Assembly: GCF_000151665.1 (NCBI RefSeq) | Contig: NW_013171816.1 | Coordinates: 481,176-545,175, forward strand | Source of the DNA: Blastocystis hominis | Taxonomy: Eukaryota; Sar; Bigyra; Opalinata; Blastocystidae | DNA length: 64,000 nucleotides | Direction of reading: 5' to 3' | In this document: piece after piece, positions 12,501 through 23,118 of the stretch | How the letters are laid out: each line of letters begins with the position of its first letter | Numbering within the stretch: the first letter of the stretch is position 1 | Made by a program: the position numbers and the translations under genes | The notes under the pieces: generated by a model | What the model saw: the letters and a program-made list of their open reading frames with translations, nothing else | The model's database searches: none | Told to the model about the DNA's origin: nothing

Positions 12501-13250
12501 TGTACCACTCGAGGTGAAATTTGCTAAAAGTGACGAAATCAATGATCTGATCTTTCCTCCATCACTGTGAACAACTACAGCTAAGCACAGTCGCGAAAAA
12601 CAAACGGGTTGGAGAAGATAGTACTCCATCCACTTGGCTGGATAGTTGATCCTCCTAAATTATTAACATCATCAAATGAAAGCAAACGTTAGATAGATGG
12701 TTTCCTGCCGTTAGCCTGACACAGAAAATACCTGAAACGTTATTTTCATCCAGTTATCATATACAGAAGATATAGAACGTTACAACCAGCCTTCTCATAA
12801 TAAGTTGAAGATAACTGGTGTCCGAATGAAATACTTAATGAGAAACCTTCTTCCAATTATTGTTTTTTCAAAAGTACTGGGTGTAATATGTAATAATCTT
12901 TTTCTGATATGTGTCAAATAGGGTTAAGAAAATAAGCAAATGGAAATGATAAGTTAATTAGAACTTATCACACTTCCTTTATTCTACTGAAAAGTTACTA
13001 TTCATATTTCCTAAAACACTCTGCAAGATAATATATGTCATAATCAGGGATTTAGCAAATAATTCATCTCAAAACATCAGAAATGAAGTTTATTTCACAG
13101 AGAGTCAACTTTGCTCATCTTGGATGGAACCATTTTAGCAAATCGTGGAAAAGAAGTGTCCACGTAGTGTGCAACGTGGCAACATTTGATTGGTCCGTAG
13201 AATCTGTAAACTTTGCTATCCAAATATTCTTTTATACTCGCTTTTCTATA
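12501..13250. other. AT-rich spacer, no gene seen
   Basis: About 750 bp between divergent genes (acidic membrane protein to the left, solute-binding-like protein to the right). Short ORFs here lack conserved content and do not join into an exon chain. It probably holds both promoters. Confidence 0.6.
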
Positions 13251-14332
13251 ATGAAATCGTTTATTTTTAAGTTATTGATAGTTGTTGCACTGGTGTCAGG
13301 TAGATACTTAGTTTTTCATATTACCCATTAGCCCAGTCCTTGAAGGCTACGACAGATTCGACTGCCACAAAGAGTGCTGCGGATCTCAGAAAAGCATACA
13401 ATGCTGCTCTGGCCAGAATTATCGAGAGCGGAGAGTACTTGGATATCAAAAACAGAACCCAGATGAAGGAAGTAATCGCTTGTATCACGTGCGCTCCTGA
13501 CTCCACCCAGACGAACTATCCTGCCAAGGACAAGGTGACTGGCCGTCTGAAGGATATTTTGGACAAGAAGCTGGTGAAAATCGCCGGCCTTTATTACAAT
13601 GATATGCCTGCTGGAGACTACACTGTGAAACCCCCAGTAGGATTCTGGCCTGAGTACGCTCGTGCCATTTTTAAGCGTATTGGTGACTATTATGGAGTGG
13701 AGATTGCGATTGAGTGGGTATTGTTCACGCAGTCCAACGATATTATGGCCTCCGTTCGTAGTGGAGAGAGTGATCTGACCGATTTGTACATGATTCTTTC
13801 TTCCTTCTACAACGGAAAGGACCGTATTGAGGCTTTCTCCGTGTCCTGCTCCCCTGGTGGATACGAGTCCACCATCTCGGTAGCCAAATCTTCCAATGTT
13901 TTGAGCATGCTGGAACTGAACAATCTCATCGATCAAGGCAACAACGTGAAGGTTGGAGCTCTGTCTGCTGCTGATTTCAACTCGGTGAAGCCCTTCTTCT
14001 CTGCGAAGGCTCAGCCCGTGACGTTTGAAAGCGTGAAGATTATGCGCGAGAAGCTGCTTAGCGGCGAAATCATTGCTGGAGTTACCTCAACCAATCCTGG
14101 AGATACTGATGAGATCATTACGTTCCGTAGCGGTGTCGTGTCTCCTCGAGCTTCCATGTTCCTGGCGGATATCGATGCTTTGGAGGATCAGAACGAAAGC
14201 AAGCAACTCCCAACAATCACTTGGATTATTATCCTGGTCGTTTGCATTGTTGTGGTTCTTATTGTGGGTATTTTTGTAGGCAGATGCACGAAGAAAACTC
14301 GTGCTGCTAAGCTTCCAACGGTTAGTAGTTAG
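13251..14332 (+). CDS. Solute-binding-protein-like receptor with C-terminal membrane anchor
   Basis: A signal peptide (MKSFIFKLLIVVALVSA) is split by a 32-nt intron at 13300-13331. The body of about 290 residues resembles a family-3 periplasmic solute-binding protein: PPVGFWPEYARAIFKRIGDYYGVEIAIEWV, SGESDLTDLYMILSSFY and a late VKVGALSAADFNSVKPFF. A single helix (TWIIILVVCIVVVLIVGIFV) and a short basic tail (RCTKKTRAAKL) anchor it with the domain outside the cytosol. The encoded TAG (14330-14332) is cut by the predicted cleavage site: TA, GAGT, TGTTTGTT (14336-14343), so the mRNA would end TAA. The ligand is unknown; a role in sensing or capture is inference. Confidence 0.7.
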
Positions 14333-14335
14333 AGT

Positions 14336-14352
14336 TGTTTGTTCAAACAAAT
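14336..14352. terminator. Shared bidirectional 3' signal (solute-binding-like / LRR genes)
   Basis: TGTTTGTTCAAACAAAT reads TGTTTGTT on the top strand and TTTGTTTG on the bottom strand. It serves the plus gene ending at 14332 and the minus gene ending at 14375. Confidence 0.6.
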
Positions 14353-14374
14353 AAAATAAATAAAATACCTGGAG

Positions 14375-16709
14375 TTAGTAACGCTCAGCCCACAACTGCT
14401 CAAACATGGGAGAATCTACAAAGCATAGTTCCATTGGATACGAGTATTTTACTTTCACAAGTGAAAGACTTTGTGTATTTAAACGCAGCACACAGCCCCA
14501 ATGTCTCCAGTTTGGGCACATTCTTCACTGTTACGTTATCCATCTCCGAAAATGCCCAATCGCTGTGACTGTCAATCACCAACAGTTCGGGCAGATCTAG
14601 TTTTAATCACATGAGGAAGGCGGCAACTGATGAAATAGAGGTAATTTGGGGGTCTGTCGTTCGTTAAATTGCCGTATAACGTGCAATAGCCGATGTCAAG
14701 CTGCTTAAACATTGGGAGATCTGAGAAATAGAAGACAAATGCCCTGCTTTGTACTTTCAAATCGAGCTTCGCTCACATCCTGACAAGTGTTCTGTCCTAA
14801 ATCAACTTTCTCCAACGCTGGAAGATCTGCAAATGAATGCTGAGAGAAACACGCGACCTTTTAAGATGAATTTGGATGCAGCGCGGCAAAAGAATTCCCC
14901 GCTTTTGATCGATTGCAGTTTGGGAAGATCTATTTGGATTCAAGGCTGAAGAGTTCTACCATCGATTTCTAGCCTATTGAATTTGGAGGCTACGCGATGC
15001 CCGATAACAAGCGATTCGAAAGTAGCGTTGTGCTGAATGGAGAAAGACCCGCTCTTCACTCCGCAAAAGCAATTATCTGCGATTTGGATGGATTTCAAGT
15101 TCGGATTGTTGGTAAACTCAACCTGTGACACGAAGGCAAAGGAGCGAATTCCGATTTCAATTGCAGTGAGTTTGGAGAACTGATCGATGCGAAGGCGCGT
15201 GAATTGTTTGTCGTTCATCGAGTACTGCCCAATCTTCAGTATCTCCAACTCGCTGCTTAGATCGCAGGGATAACTCACGTAGTTGTAGAGAGTCTCGTTA
15301 TTCTCCAACATGAACTGAAAGAAATCGGGATTGTTCGTCTGCACGTCGCGAACCCACTCAAAGCGACTGCCGAACCCTTCGATTCGATTGTACTTCACAT
15401 CTATGAATCAATCAAAGATTGGAGGTAGAATCACTCTCGACGACCACGTGTCGCAATTGCTCTCCTGAGAAGCGATCAATCTGCATCACATCGATTGCTG
15501 GAAGATCTAGATAAAAAAACACGAGCACTAAAAGGCAAACCTCGAAGAACCAGAGAACCCAGATAGGGAGATGTAAGCTCGTCTTCATTGTAGAACTCGT
15601 GCGGACTGAAGCAACTCTCATGAAACACCAGTTTGGTCAACTGCGGAAGTCCTGGAAGGTATAAATCAATGGCAATCACTACGTTGAATGACGATTTGCT
15701 GGGTGTGTGAAAAGGATATATACCCAAAGTCGATTGAATTCAGTTTGGGATTATCTGCTGTTCATGATGAGATATTTTCCGTACCTTCAATTAAGCAATA
15801 TTCTCCACAGCAAAAGCTCGGTCCGAAGTGGATCATATCAAGTTGAGCACAGTCTATCAATCAACACACACCTTCAAAGCAACCTCTGCAAACGAACTTT
15901 TTGATATTGTAACAAGCATGATGTCCAAATATCACTTGTTCTAAGCAGGGACAATGAATGATATAGAGTTCACCGTCTCCAAAATCAGCATCATCGTCAT
16001 AGGACCAGACATTCGAAGACCCCACACGGAATATCTTCAATCGTGGGAAATTGATAATCAATATGGTATCGGTAGGGAGTGCAGTTTTGTTGCTCAAGGT
16101 AATCTGCTCCAGTTGATTATGCAATGACAAGAATGGATTCTTCGGGGTTACCTTCAAATTGGTTTCCTTCATTTTATGTCCATAGAGCCAAGTTCCATCG
16201 TATATCACTGCCCCTTGACGATCGTTCAACACCCCATGACCCATTCGCTCATTGTTACAGAATCCGCCTTCATATTCCACGGTCCCAAGATCAGCGTGGA
16301 ACGTTTTACCCCAGAGAACTTTTGTGCGATCAACTAAATAACCCTCATAGATCAATCTGTTCATTGAGTCGTATAATTGACCATAACCGAATGGAGTCGA
16401 GCCTTTAATCGTACCCTCCCAACGGGTACCATCATCAGATAAGTCAAGTATTACGTTCAACTTGACATCCCCATCGATATCTGGCTGTGCCAGCTCAATT
16501 CTGTCATCATAAGCTGAGTAATGTGTGAATTGACCTGCACTCGGACAATAAAGATTGCTGAAATAGGTGTGATTGTCCGTAAAATAGGCGGCAAACGTGC
16601 TGTCCGAAAAAGATTGATACGTGAGTGAAAAACCTTCAATGTCTTTGTTCCCTGCATACCACTGCTGGATAATGTCTACTCGTCCATCTTCACTAACTAG
16701 TTCTGCCAT
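14375..16709 (-). CDS. MORN-type plus leucine-rich-repeat protein
   Basis: An ATG at 16709 (MAELVSEDGRVD) opens a region with MORN-like repeats (YGQLYDSMNRLIYEGYL, GTVEYEGGFCNNERMGHGVL, VIYDGTWLYG). It is followed by irregular LRRs of the BspA kind (LEQITLSNKTALP, LKSIQIADNCFCG, LEQVIFGHHACYN). Most LRR exons begin after TAG or CAG with AT CTT CC or AT CTG CC, giving (D/N)LP at the same phase. At least six short introns are present, but several joins were not resolved. The end ENSPMFEQLWAERY plus TAA is inferred through a 37-nt intron. A paralogue lies at 33252-35091. The start is 118 bp from a divergent phosphatase gene. Function unknown; protein binding is likely. Confidence 0.6.
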
Positions 16710-16827
16710 GTGTAAAATAAAAATGAAGAAAAGAAAAAAAGAAAAAATAATATAGTGATACCAATAATAATAGGTACGATTTTTGGTTTTCTCTTTTGTA
16801 GTATCATTTTGTCTTTCATTCCCAAAA

Positions 16828-17888
16828 ATGCAACCAAGAAGAAACGATGAGAACGATCCTAGTATGTCTAGAGTGATTTGGATAACGAATAAGCCTTTGT
16901 GACGAAGCGAAGGAACCCGATCATTTTTGCACGTACAGAAACCTCTCATATCCCCAGAAACTTTCAGAGGAACCGTAATCCGGACGAATTACAGAATTAT
17001 GTATATTCTGCTCAGGATGACGGTTCTCTTCGCCAAACCCCTACTCCCTTTAGAGAAGAGGAAGAGAGCGACTCTCTGGTCCTCGACGAAGAGCCTATTT
17101 CTGTTTTCTCTTATTTTGTCGTGTTATTTTAGTTTTGGAAGCGTCTCTTTACTCTCTGTAGTCCAAAACAGAGCACGGTGGATGTTCCACAACCGGAACC
17201 CGTACCGAAGAAAAAGCAAAAGAAGTCCAGCCCAACCTATGAGCCGCCTACCGGTCCTTTCCTGGGCCCGCAACGAGAATGCGATCAGGGAAAGAAAACA
17301 CTTGTTTTAGACCTTGACGAAACTTTGGTCCATTCGTCTTTCCAGCCCTCAGACGACTGTCAATACGTAATTCCTGTGGACATTGACGGAAATATCTACA
17401 ATGTGTACGTGTATCGCCGTCCTGGCGTTTTGGAGTTCATTCGCCGCATGAGCGAGCTGTATGAAGTTGTCATTTACACTGCAAGTTTGCAAAAGGTCGT
17501 GGTAAACAGATACTTTGATTTGTAGTACGCAGATCCACTTTTGGACTTGATGGATCCGAATCATTACATTGCCAAGCGACTCTTTCGTAATTATTGTGTT
17601 TGCTCGGAAGGAGTTTTTGTGAAAGATCTTGGATTGCTAGGAAGAGATATGAAAGATGTGATTATGGTGGATAATGCAGCCATCAGTTACAAATTCCAAC
17701 CTCTTAACGGAATTGAATGCAAGCCATTTATTAACGATTTTTCAGATACAGAGCTATCTGAAATGACACCCTTTTTGGAGTACTTGTCAAAGAAGAATGT
17801 AGAGGTTAGGGGAGTGGGTAACAGATAGGATATCCGGCAATTCTCTACATTGTGGGGTGCCACTCGCGAACAGAGTCAAAACATTTAA
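16828..17888 (+). CDS. CTD small-phosphatase-like (FCP1/NLI family) protein
   Basis: HAD-superfamily phosphatase of the SCP/Dullard type acting on phosphoserine. The catalytic motif DLDETLVHSSF (both Asp present), YRRPGVLEFIRRM, YEVVIYTASLQKYADPLLDLMDP and VIMVDNAAISYKFQ cover the FCP1 homology domain. Four introns are placed: 35 nt (joins MSR to RRNPIIF), 30 nt (joins VVLF to YPKQSTV), 30 nt (joins SLQK to YADP) and 30 nt (joins SKKN to DIRQFS). An N-terminal hydrophobic stretch (VFSYFVVLFY) may be a weak membrane anchor. TGTTTGTT lies at 17924-17931. Confidence 0.88.
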
Positions 17889-18108
17889 ATATTTGATGAT
17901 TAGTAGTTGTCTTTTAATTAGCGTGTTTGTTTGAGAAAGAGTGACAAGATCTTTCGTGGATCGTTCAGAAAACGATAGAGTCGCCACACTTTAAACGAAC
18001 AAGTTATCTCGGAGGCCTTGATTATCATAGATGTCCGGTTATATAACTAAACAGCTCATCTTGTGCATTTTCTATTTTCATTTTTTGAAAAACTTGTAAG
18101 CGATAAAC

Positions 18109-18616
18109 ATGGTGGGATTCGCGATCTTGCTGTTTTATGTCGTAGTCTGGAATTACTTGCACAGATGAGATTTCTGTTTTGTATGACAAGCTGAGACTTC
18201 GCAAATACTGCAGATACATCATGCTCAAGATCGATAAGGTCAATGATGTGGAAACCATTGTTTTGGAAAGAGAGGTTTGATTACCTGAAAGATTTTGAGT
18301 GGATAGGCACCCAGAGAGGAGACTTGGGAGCAGTTTGTTGACTCGCTTCCTGCCTATGAGCCTCGCTTCATTGTCTACGACTTTGAGTTCACCGATAGTG
18401 AGAGAAGAAAGCACGCTGATCTGCTTCTGATCACTTGGTATGAGCTTATACGCGGGACTCATGAATAGGATTCCAGACAACTGCTCTGTGAAGCAGAAGG
18501 TGGTTTACTCTTCTAGCAAGAAGTCGTTCTTGACGAAGCTGGTGGGCGCCAAGATTATTGATGCTTTCGATGCTGATGACTTGCGCGAAGACGTCATTAT
18601 CAACAAGATTTTGTAA
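18109..18616 (+). CDS. ADF/cofilin
   Basis: Actin-severing and depolymerising factor. After the ATG there is an intron at once (18112-18145, 34 nt), then SGITCTDEISVLYDKLRLRK. The actin-binding long helix and C-terminal half are typical: PRFIVYDFEFTDSERRK, LLLITWIPDN, SSSKKSFLTKLVGAKIID and DLREDVIINKIL plus TAA. Further introns of 32 nt (after VLERE) and 31 nt (between ITW and IPDN). Length about 135 residues, normal for the family. TGTTTGTT lies at 18652-18659. Confidence 0.93.
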
Positions 18617-18821
18617 ATTCAGTTGGGTACGCCGGAACATATATATGGAATTGTTTGTTTAGCTAAAGGTTTGAGTGGGGATTGTGATGAATAGCACGAG
18701 AGTGAGAGGGGGTTGAGGAATGAATGAGAATGGAAAATATATATATTTGTAATTCTGCAAACGCTAGAACAACTTGTGATCTCTTGGATCAATGATGGAA
18801 CAAATCTGTTCTTAAACAGAA

Positions 18822-18825
<4 letters not shown>

Positions 18826-18852
<27 letters not shown>
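18826..18852. repeat. (TA)n tract
   Basis: About 13 TA units in the spacer between the cofilin gene and the next plus-strand gene. Confidence 0.9.
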
Positions 18853-18923
18853 GGTTGGAATCGATTATAACTATACACAGAACCACTAGATTTCCATTTT
18901 GTTTTGGCATACTTTTGGGAAGT

Positions 18924-21656
18924 ATGCTCCGTATTTTAAGGAGTACGCCTCAATTATGTTGGCAGAGGTTTCGTCTTTTTCAATGCGCCTTTTCAACAAG
19001 TGAGAGTGAATTGCGTATTCGGTGCCATATTGAGAATATCCAAGATTTATCAATTCCTTATGTACTAATTGAATCGAGTTTCTTGTCACGCTGTGAGCTT
19101 TCAGCTCGTTTCTGATAGATAGTTTGGAAACCGAATGCATGCGTTCGTGCGATGCATTTTATAGAAAAGAGTATTCGGAAACAGGGAGCCGTTCCGATTT
19201 CGCTAGGAATGATTGATGGAGACGTAAATATAGTGGAATATGTGTTAACGACTAGTTGGTTCTGGGATTAACACATGAAGAGCTGAAAAAGCTGTGTAAT
19301 GAAAATAGGAAAAAGCTTTGTTGTTATGAGTTCTTTTTTATCTGTCTGTTGCTATCTATAGAAGTACAATGTCCAGTATGTCTTTCTCCAATTCCAATGC
19401 CTTCGTGGCTCCCTCCACAGCAATGTATTGATTGATTGTTTCTTTGATTTTTTCTTTCTTTTTTTCTTTCTTTCTTTCTTTCTTTCTAATCCGTTTTAGC
19501 TATCTCAGCCAATTATACAGAATTCCCACGGTTCTCATGAGCGAGGTGTCCTGCATCCCAAACGACAGCGAAACTCCCACCGAGGAGGGAGCAGCGATCG
19601 CCTCCAGTCACTCCATTGTTTCCCCATTTCCCCGTTTCCACGTAGATGGTGTCCCTGGGTTTCCACCCCAATCAGCAAATCCAAAAAAGCCTCGATTTCT
19701 TCCAATCCAAAAATCTGTCCGTTTTTACCCTCAACAGCGAATTCCTTCCCTCCTCTCTCGGCTGTCGCAGGTTTCCCCGCGGTTTCCCCTCTCCCCTAGT
19801 TCGGTGCACTCCCCGCGGAACTTCGACCGCGAAGACCAGCTGTTTAACCGCGTGAAATTTCTTCGCTCGCGCGCGCAGTCGGCTCTGATTTTTGGCAAAC
19901 CGTATTCCGACGTGACCGAAACCGACTTGGCGCAGCGCGCCGCGCGCATTCTTCGCCGCGCCTCGGAGAAGGGCGTTTCGCCGCTGGACCAGAACCACTA
20001 TCTCCAGGCGGTGGGCGTTTCATCGGTGAATGACGCAGAGTCTGCGGTCGAGTCTGGACCCGCCGACGCGGCAGCGCGTCTTCGATCGAATGGACCGAAA
20101 CGCCTCGCTTGCCGCGCGAATCGCGACGATTTTGGCGGCATCCTCTTCGTCTTCGTCTTCGTTCGGCTTGTCATCTTCGTTCGGCTTGTCAAAACCGGTC
20201 ATGGAGTCGTCGGTGGTTCCCTCGCTTCCCTCCACGTACTCCGTTCTCTGCGTCGGAAACAAAACCGTCCAGGGCGTTGCCGCGCGCGCCCTAGTCATGC
20301 TCCCCGACGTCGCCATCCAGGGCTCCGAGCGACCCGTCAGCGAGGTCATCGGCGAGAGTAGAAACGTGGAAACCGGCCAATCGTAGCGATGACCTCGATG
20401 CTCTCCTCCAAGCTTCGTCGCACCGAAAGCGACCGAAACGTCTTCGAAACGCCCTGGAAGGCGGGCGTTTCCTCGCCTCTGGCGCTGAAAACCCCGATCA
20501 TTCCGTTCCCGGCATTGCCCACGCCGCGGCCGGGCTGTCCCGTGTTTATCACGACGTCCGTTTTGGTGCACATTGCCGCGGTTTCGCGCGGCTCTCCGCG
20601 CGCTCTTCTTCGCCCGTTCTCCGTTTCCACGAATCACGCCGCGCTGCTGACGCGCATCTTCGCTTCGCTGGTCAAAGAATCCCCGCCCTTGCACGTGTCG
20701 TTCCGCGGGAATGACGCGGCGGCGGCGCGGCTGAGCCGGCTGGCGGCGGACTTCGGGGAAACGGAGTTCGGCGTAACGGTGATCCCTGGAGGCCGCACGC
20801 CGGAGCGGAGCGTGGTGGTGGACGGGAGTGGACGGGTTTTGAACGAGGGCCGCAGCGAGCGGCTGGTTCGCCAGGCGTCCGAGGCGTTCGTGAAGAAGTT
20901 CGCAGATTACTTGCGCGTGGGGGTCCGAGGGGCGTTTCAACGTAGAAGGCTCCGCTGATCGTTTTGGAGGGAAAGATGGCTCCCGCCACGCTGCGCTATG
21001 TCGCCAAAATCGCCAAGGATTCTGGAATTCCGGTGTTTTTGGACTGCACCGAGAACGAGGAGTTTCAGAGCGTGCTGGAAAGTGGAATCGTGGAAACCTG
21101 CCAGTGGATGGTGATGAGCCAGACGAGTGCGGAGCGGTTGTTGGGCGGCTCGGCGAAGTCGCGTACTCATTTGATTGGCCGTGAATCGAAGCGATGAACC
21201 GCGGGAAAGCCGAGTTTACAGGGGAGGAAGCGATGCGATTTGTGTTGGAGGTACGGAAGAAATTGCAGGAACGGAGAAACGAAGACGAAAATGGCGGGAA
21301 AACGCCGAATATGCTGGTGTCGTTCGCGGAGCAGGGAGCATGTTTCGTGATGTCGGATAAGGAGAATGTGGAGTTGAATTGGCTAAAGGGAGACTCGGTG
21401 TTTAACCAATATTCAGGTAGGAATGATGGGAGTTGAGTTGATGTGGCTAATCATGGTAGATGTGGCTTTCGAGGGAGGATTTCTCTGGGGGCTGATGAAT
21501 CAATATCCGCTCGATCTGTCGATGAGTTTGGGGCGAATCTTGCAGGACCAGGTGAATTCGAGCAAAACAATCTTTGGGAAGTCGATTCATTCGTCCTGCT
21601 TTGCGAATCAAATTATGAAGTACATGACGGGAATTAGCTCGTTTGATTTGTTTTAG
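18924..21656 (+). CDS. Putative pseudouridine-metabolism fusion: PsiMP glycosidase-like plus pfkB kinase-like
   Basis: The N-terminus MLRILRSTPQLCWQRFRLF looks like an organelle-targeting presequence. Next comes a divergent IndA/PsiMP-glycosidase-like region: YVLIESSFLSR, KSIRKQGAVPISLGMIDGD, LVLGLTHEEL, EKGVSPLDQNHYLQASLRSSL. Then a pfkB-like region: SVLCVGN, NHAALLTRIFASL, APLIVLEGKMAPATL and, near the end, SDVAFEGGFLWGL. About ten introns are used: 28-33 nt mostly, about 76 nt with CTTT repeats near 19430-19500, and 43 nt near the end. Several conserved residues seem absent: GxK in the glycosidase and GAG before the final catalytic Asp. The enzyme may be altered or inactive. Fused glycosidase-kinases are known in fungi. 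Confidence 0.6.
19450..19487. repeat. (CTTT)n tract inside an intron
   Basis: Pyrimidine-rich CTTT repeats fill the unusually long (about 76 nt) intron that joins ...VAPSTA to IYLSQLYRIP in the pseudouridine-type gene. Confidence 0.65.
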
Positions 21657-21839
21657 TTGAAGTTGTTTGTTGGAACGTAACGAACTTGCACTCGCTAGTG
21701 TATACGAAGCAATGCATACAAGATCGCAAGCGCTCCCTGTGTAGAAAACGATATTTATCTGGAAGACCCGATTAACTCCAATTCTGACCCAATTCATTTC
21801 TACCTTCAATATTCTCTTAGATTGAATAGAATTTATAAA

Positions 21840-22153
21840 ATGGAACAGCGTATTTTGATTGCCGAGTGATAGAGTTATCGTATAGCTACTAACCTGCCGA
21901 CTGAGCAAGAATTGAAGGATGCTCGTATTCCCCCTACTTGGAGAGACAACTGCTCGCATATCTTGATTCCTCTGAACAAGTGCCGTCGCGAGCACAATTT
22001 TATGATGAACAAGTGTGTCGAACTGAAACATGCTTATGAGAAATGCCAGCACGACGAGTGGGAACTGTAAATGGATACTCAGCGTGTAGATATGAAAAGA
22101 GACAGAAGCAGTTCGAGGAGCAGGAAGCTATGAAGAAATTGCAGTCTGAGTAG
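21840..22153 (+). CDS. NDUFB7: NDUFB7 (B18), complex I subunit
   Basis: Small accessory subunit of NADH dehydrogenase on the intermembrane-space side. It shows the twin CX9C pair: CSHILIPLNKC and CVELKHAYEKC, plus ELKDARIPPTWRDNC upstream. Two introns: 36 nt after MEQ and 32 nt at 22058-22089, which joins CQHDE to YEKRQKQF and restores the family's basic tail to LQSE plus TAG. Length about 85 residues. TGTTTGTT lies at 22212-22219. It implies a membrane complex I in the organelle. Confidence 0.88.
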
Positions 22154-22310
22154 AGTTGTTAAGGAGAATAAAGCAACTGAATGTTTCGATTTATATATGA
22201 ATTACATGCGCTGTTTGTTTGGAAACGGATATCGATGTCAAAGATGCGTTCTGGCTGAACTGTTCTGAATCCTATATCTAAAGTGGTGGATATGTCAATG
22301 GTAGACAGGT

Positions 22311-22383
22311 GCCTCAATAGCTCAGTTGGTAGAGCATCCGCTTCGTAAGCGGCAGGTCGTGTGTTCGAATCCCACTTGGGGCT
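22311..22383 (+). tRNA. tRNA-Thr (CGT anticodon), copy 1
   Basis: Acceptor GCCTCAA pairs with TTGGGGC. The D arm GCTCAGTTGGTAGAGC, anticodon loop TTCGTAA (anticodon CGT) and T arm GTGTGTTCGAATCCCAC are all present. No intron. The downstream sequence is T-rich, as expected for Pol III termination. Confidence 0.93.
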
Positions 22384-22646
22384 TTCTTTTGTTTCTTTCT
22401 TTTTTGGTTCTTAGTGATAGATGATTTTATATTTGAAAGGAATATTTGTTATGGGGAATGGAGTACATTTTTGTATGGGGTGTTTTCATACGTGCAAGAC
22501 TGAGAATTGCTTCGATCATGAAGAATTGTTTGAATGAGCAGTTTGTATGTAGTAGTATAAAGTTTTAATGATTCCCTCTTCAAAGCATACTTCACTATCA
22601 TTTCAATGAATTATAGAAATAGTCATACAGAAGGTATGAATCAGGT

Positions 22647-22719
22647 GCCTCAATAGCTCAGTTGGTAGAGCATCCGCTTCGTAAGCGGCAGGTCGTGTGT
22701 TCGAATCCCACTTGGGGCT
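22647..22719 (+). tRNA. tRNA-Thr (CGT anticodon), copy 2
   Basis: Identical to the copy 264 bp upstream over the whole gene. A few flanking bases also match (AGGT before, TTCTTTT after), which suggests a recent local duplication or gene conversion. Confidence 0.93.
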
Positions 22720-22888
22720 TTCTTTTCTTTGCTTTATTTCTTTTCTATTCTATTCTGTCGAGAGTTTCACATATGAAAGAGTTTGAGCAAATCAAACAGG
22801 ATCCGAGGATCGTTTGTGCTTTTCTTCTGTAGTGAAAGAAACATGGAAATACACAAAGTAATAGCTACACGATGGTCCGTTTCAGTAA

Positions 22889-23086
22889 TCAAAACCCAAG
22901 TTCCTCTCTTTTCAATTTTTCTTGTGCCTGTTTCTTCAGCATCTCGAGCTCAGCCTATTCTGTCATGCGTTTCTCCAAACCAATTACACGATACATACGA
23001 GTGTCTTTATAAGCAAAGAAGCAGTACACCACATAAACAAACAGTGCAAAGAATATCAGCATCAACGGATTAAACGATCGTTTCAT
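22889..23086 (-). CDS. Small single-pass membrane protein, unknown
   Basis: A 54-residue protein: MKRSFNPLMLIFFALFVYVV followed by CFFAYKDTRMYR, a 33-nt intron, then AELEMLKKQAQEKLKREELGF plus TGA. One N-terminal helix with a charged, coiled-coil-like tail is the layout of small mitochondrial assembly or respiratory-chain subunits, but no family is recognised. The frame is open and the intron standard. No clear TGTTTGTT is seen downstream. Confidence 0.55.
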
Positions 23087-23118
23087 CTTAACAAAAAAAG
23101 AAATGCCCATTGAAAAGA

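Noticed and set aside
16709-16949. N-terminal extension of the MORN/LRR protein
   Set aside because: It would overlap the start of the divergent phosphatase gene and has no conserved content; the ATG at 16709 is preferred.
18886-19140. 84-codon minus-strand ORF
   Set aside because: At first it looked like a small gene, but the plus strand here encodes the presequence and first glycosidase-like blocks of the pseudouridine-type gene through a 30-nt intron.
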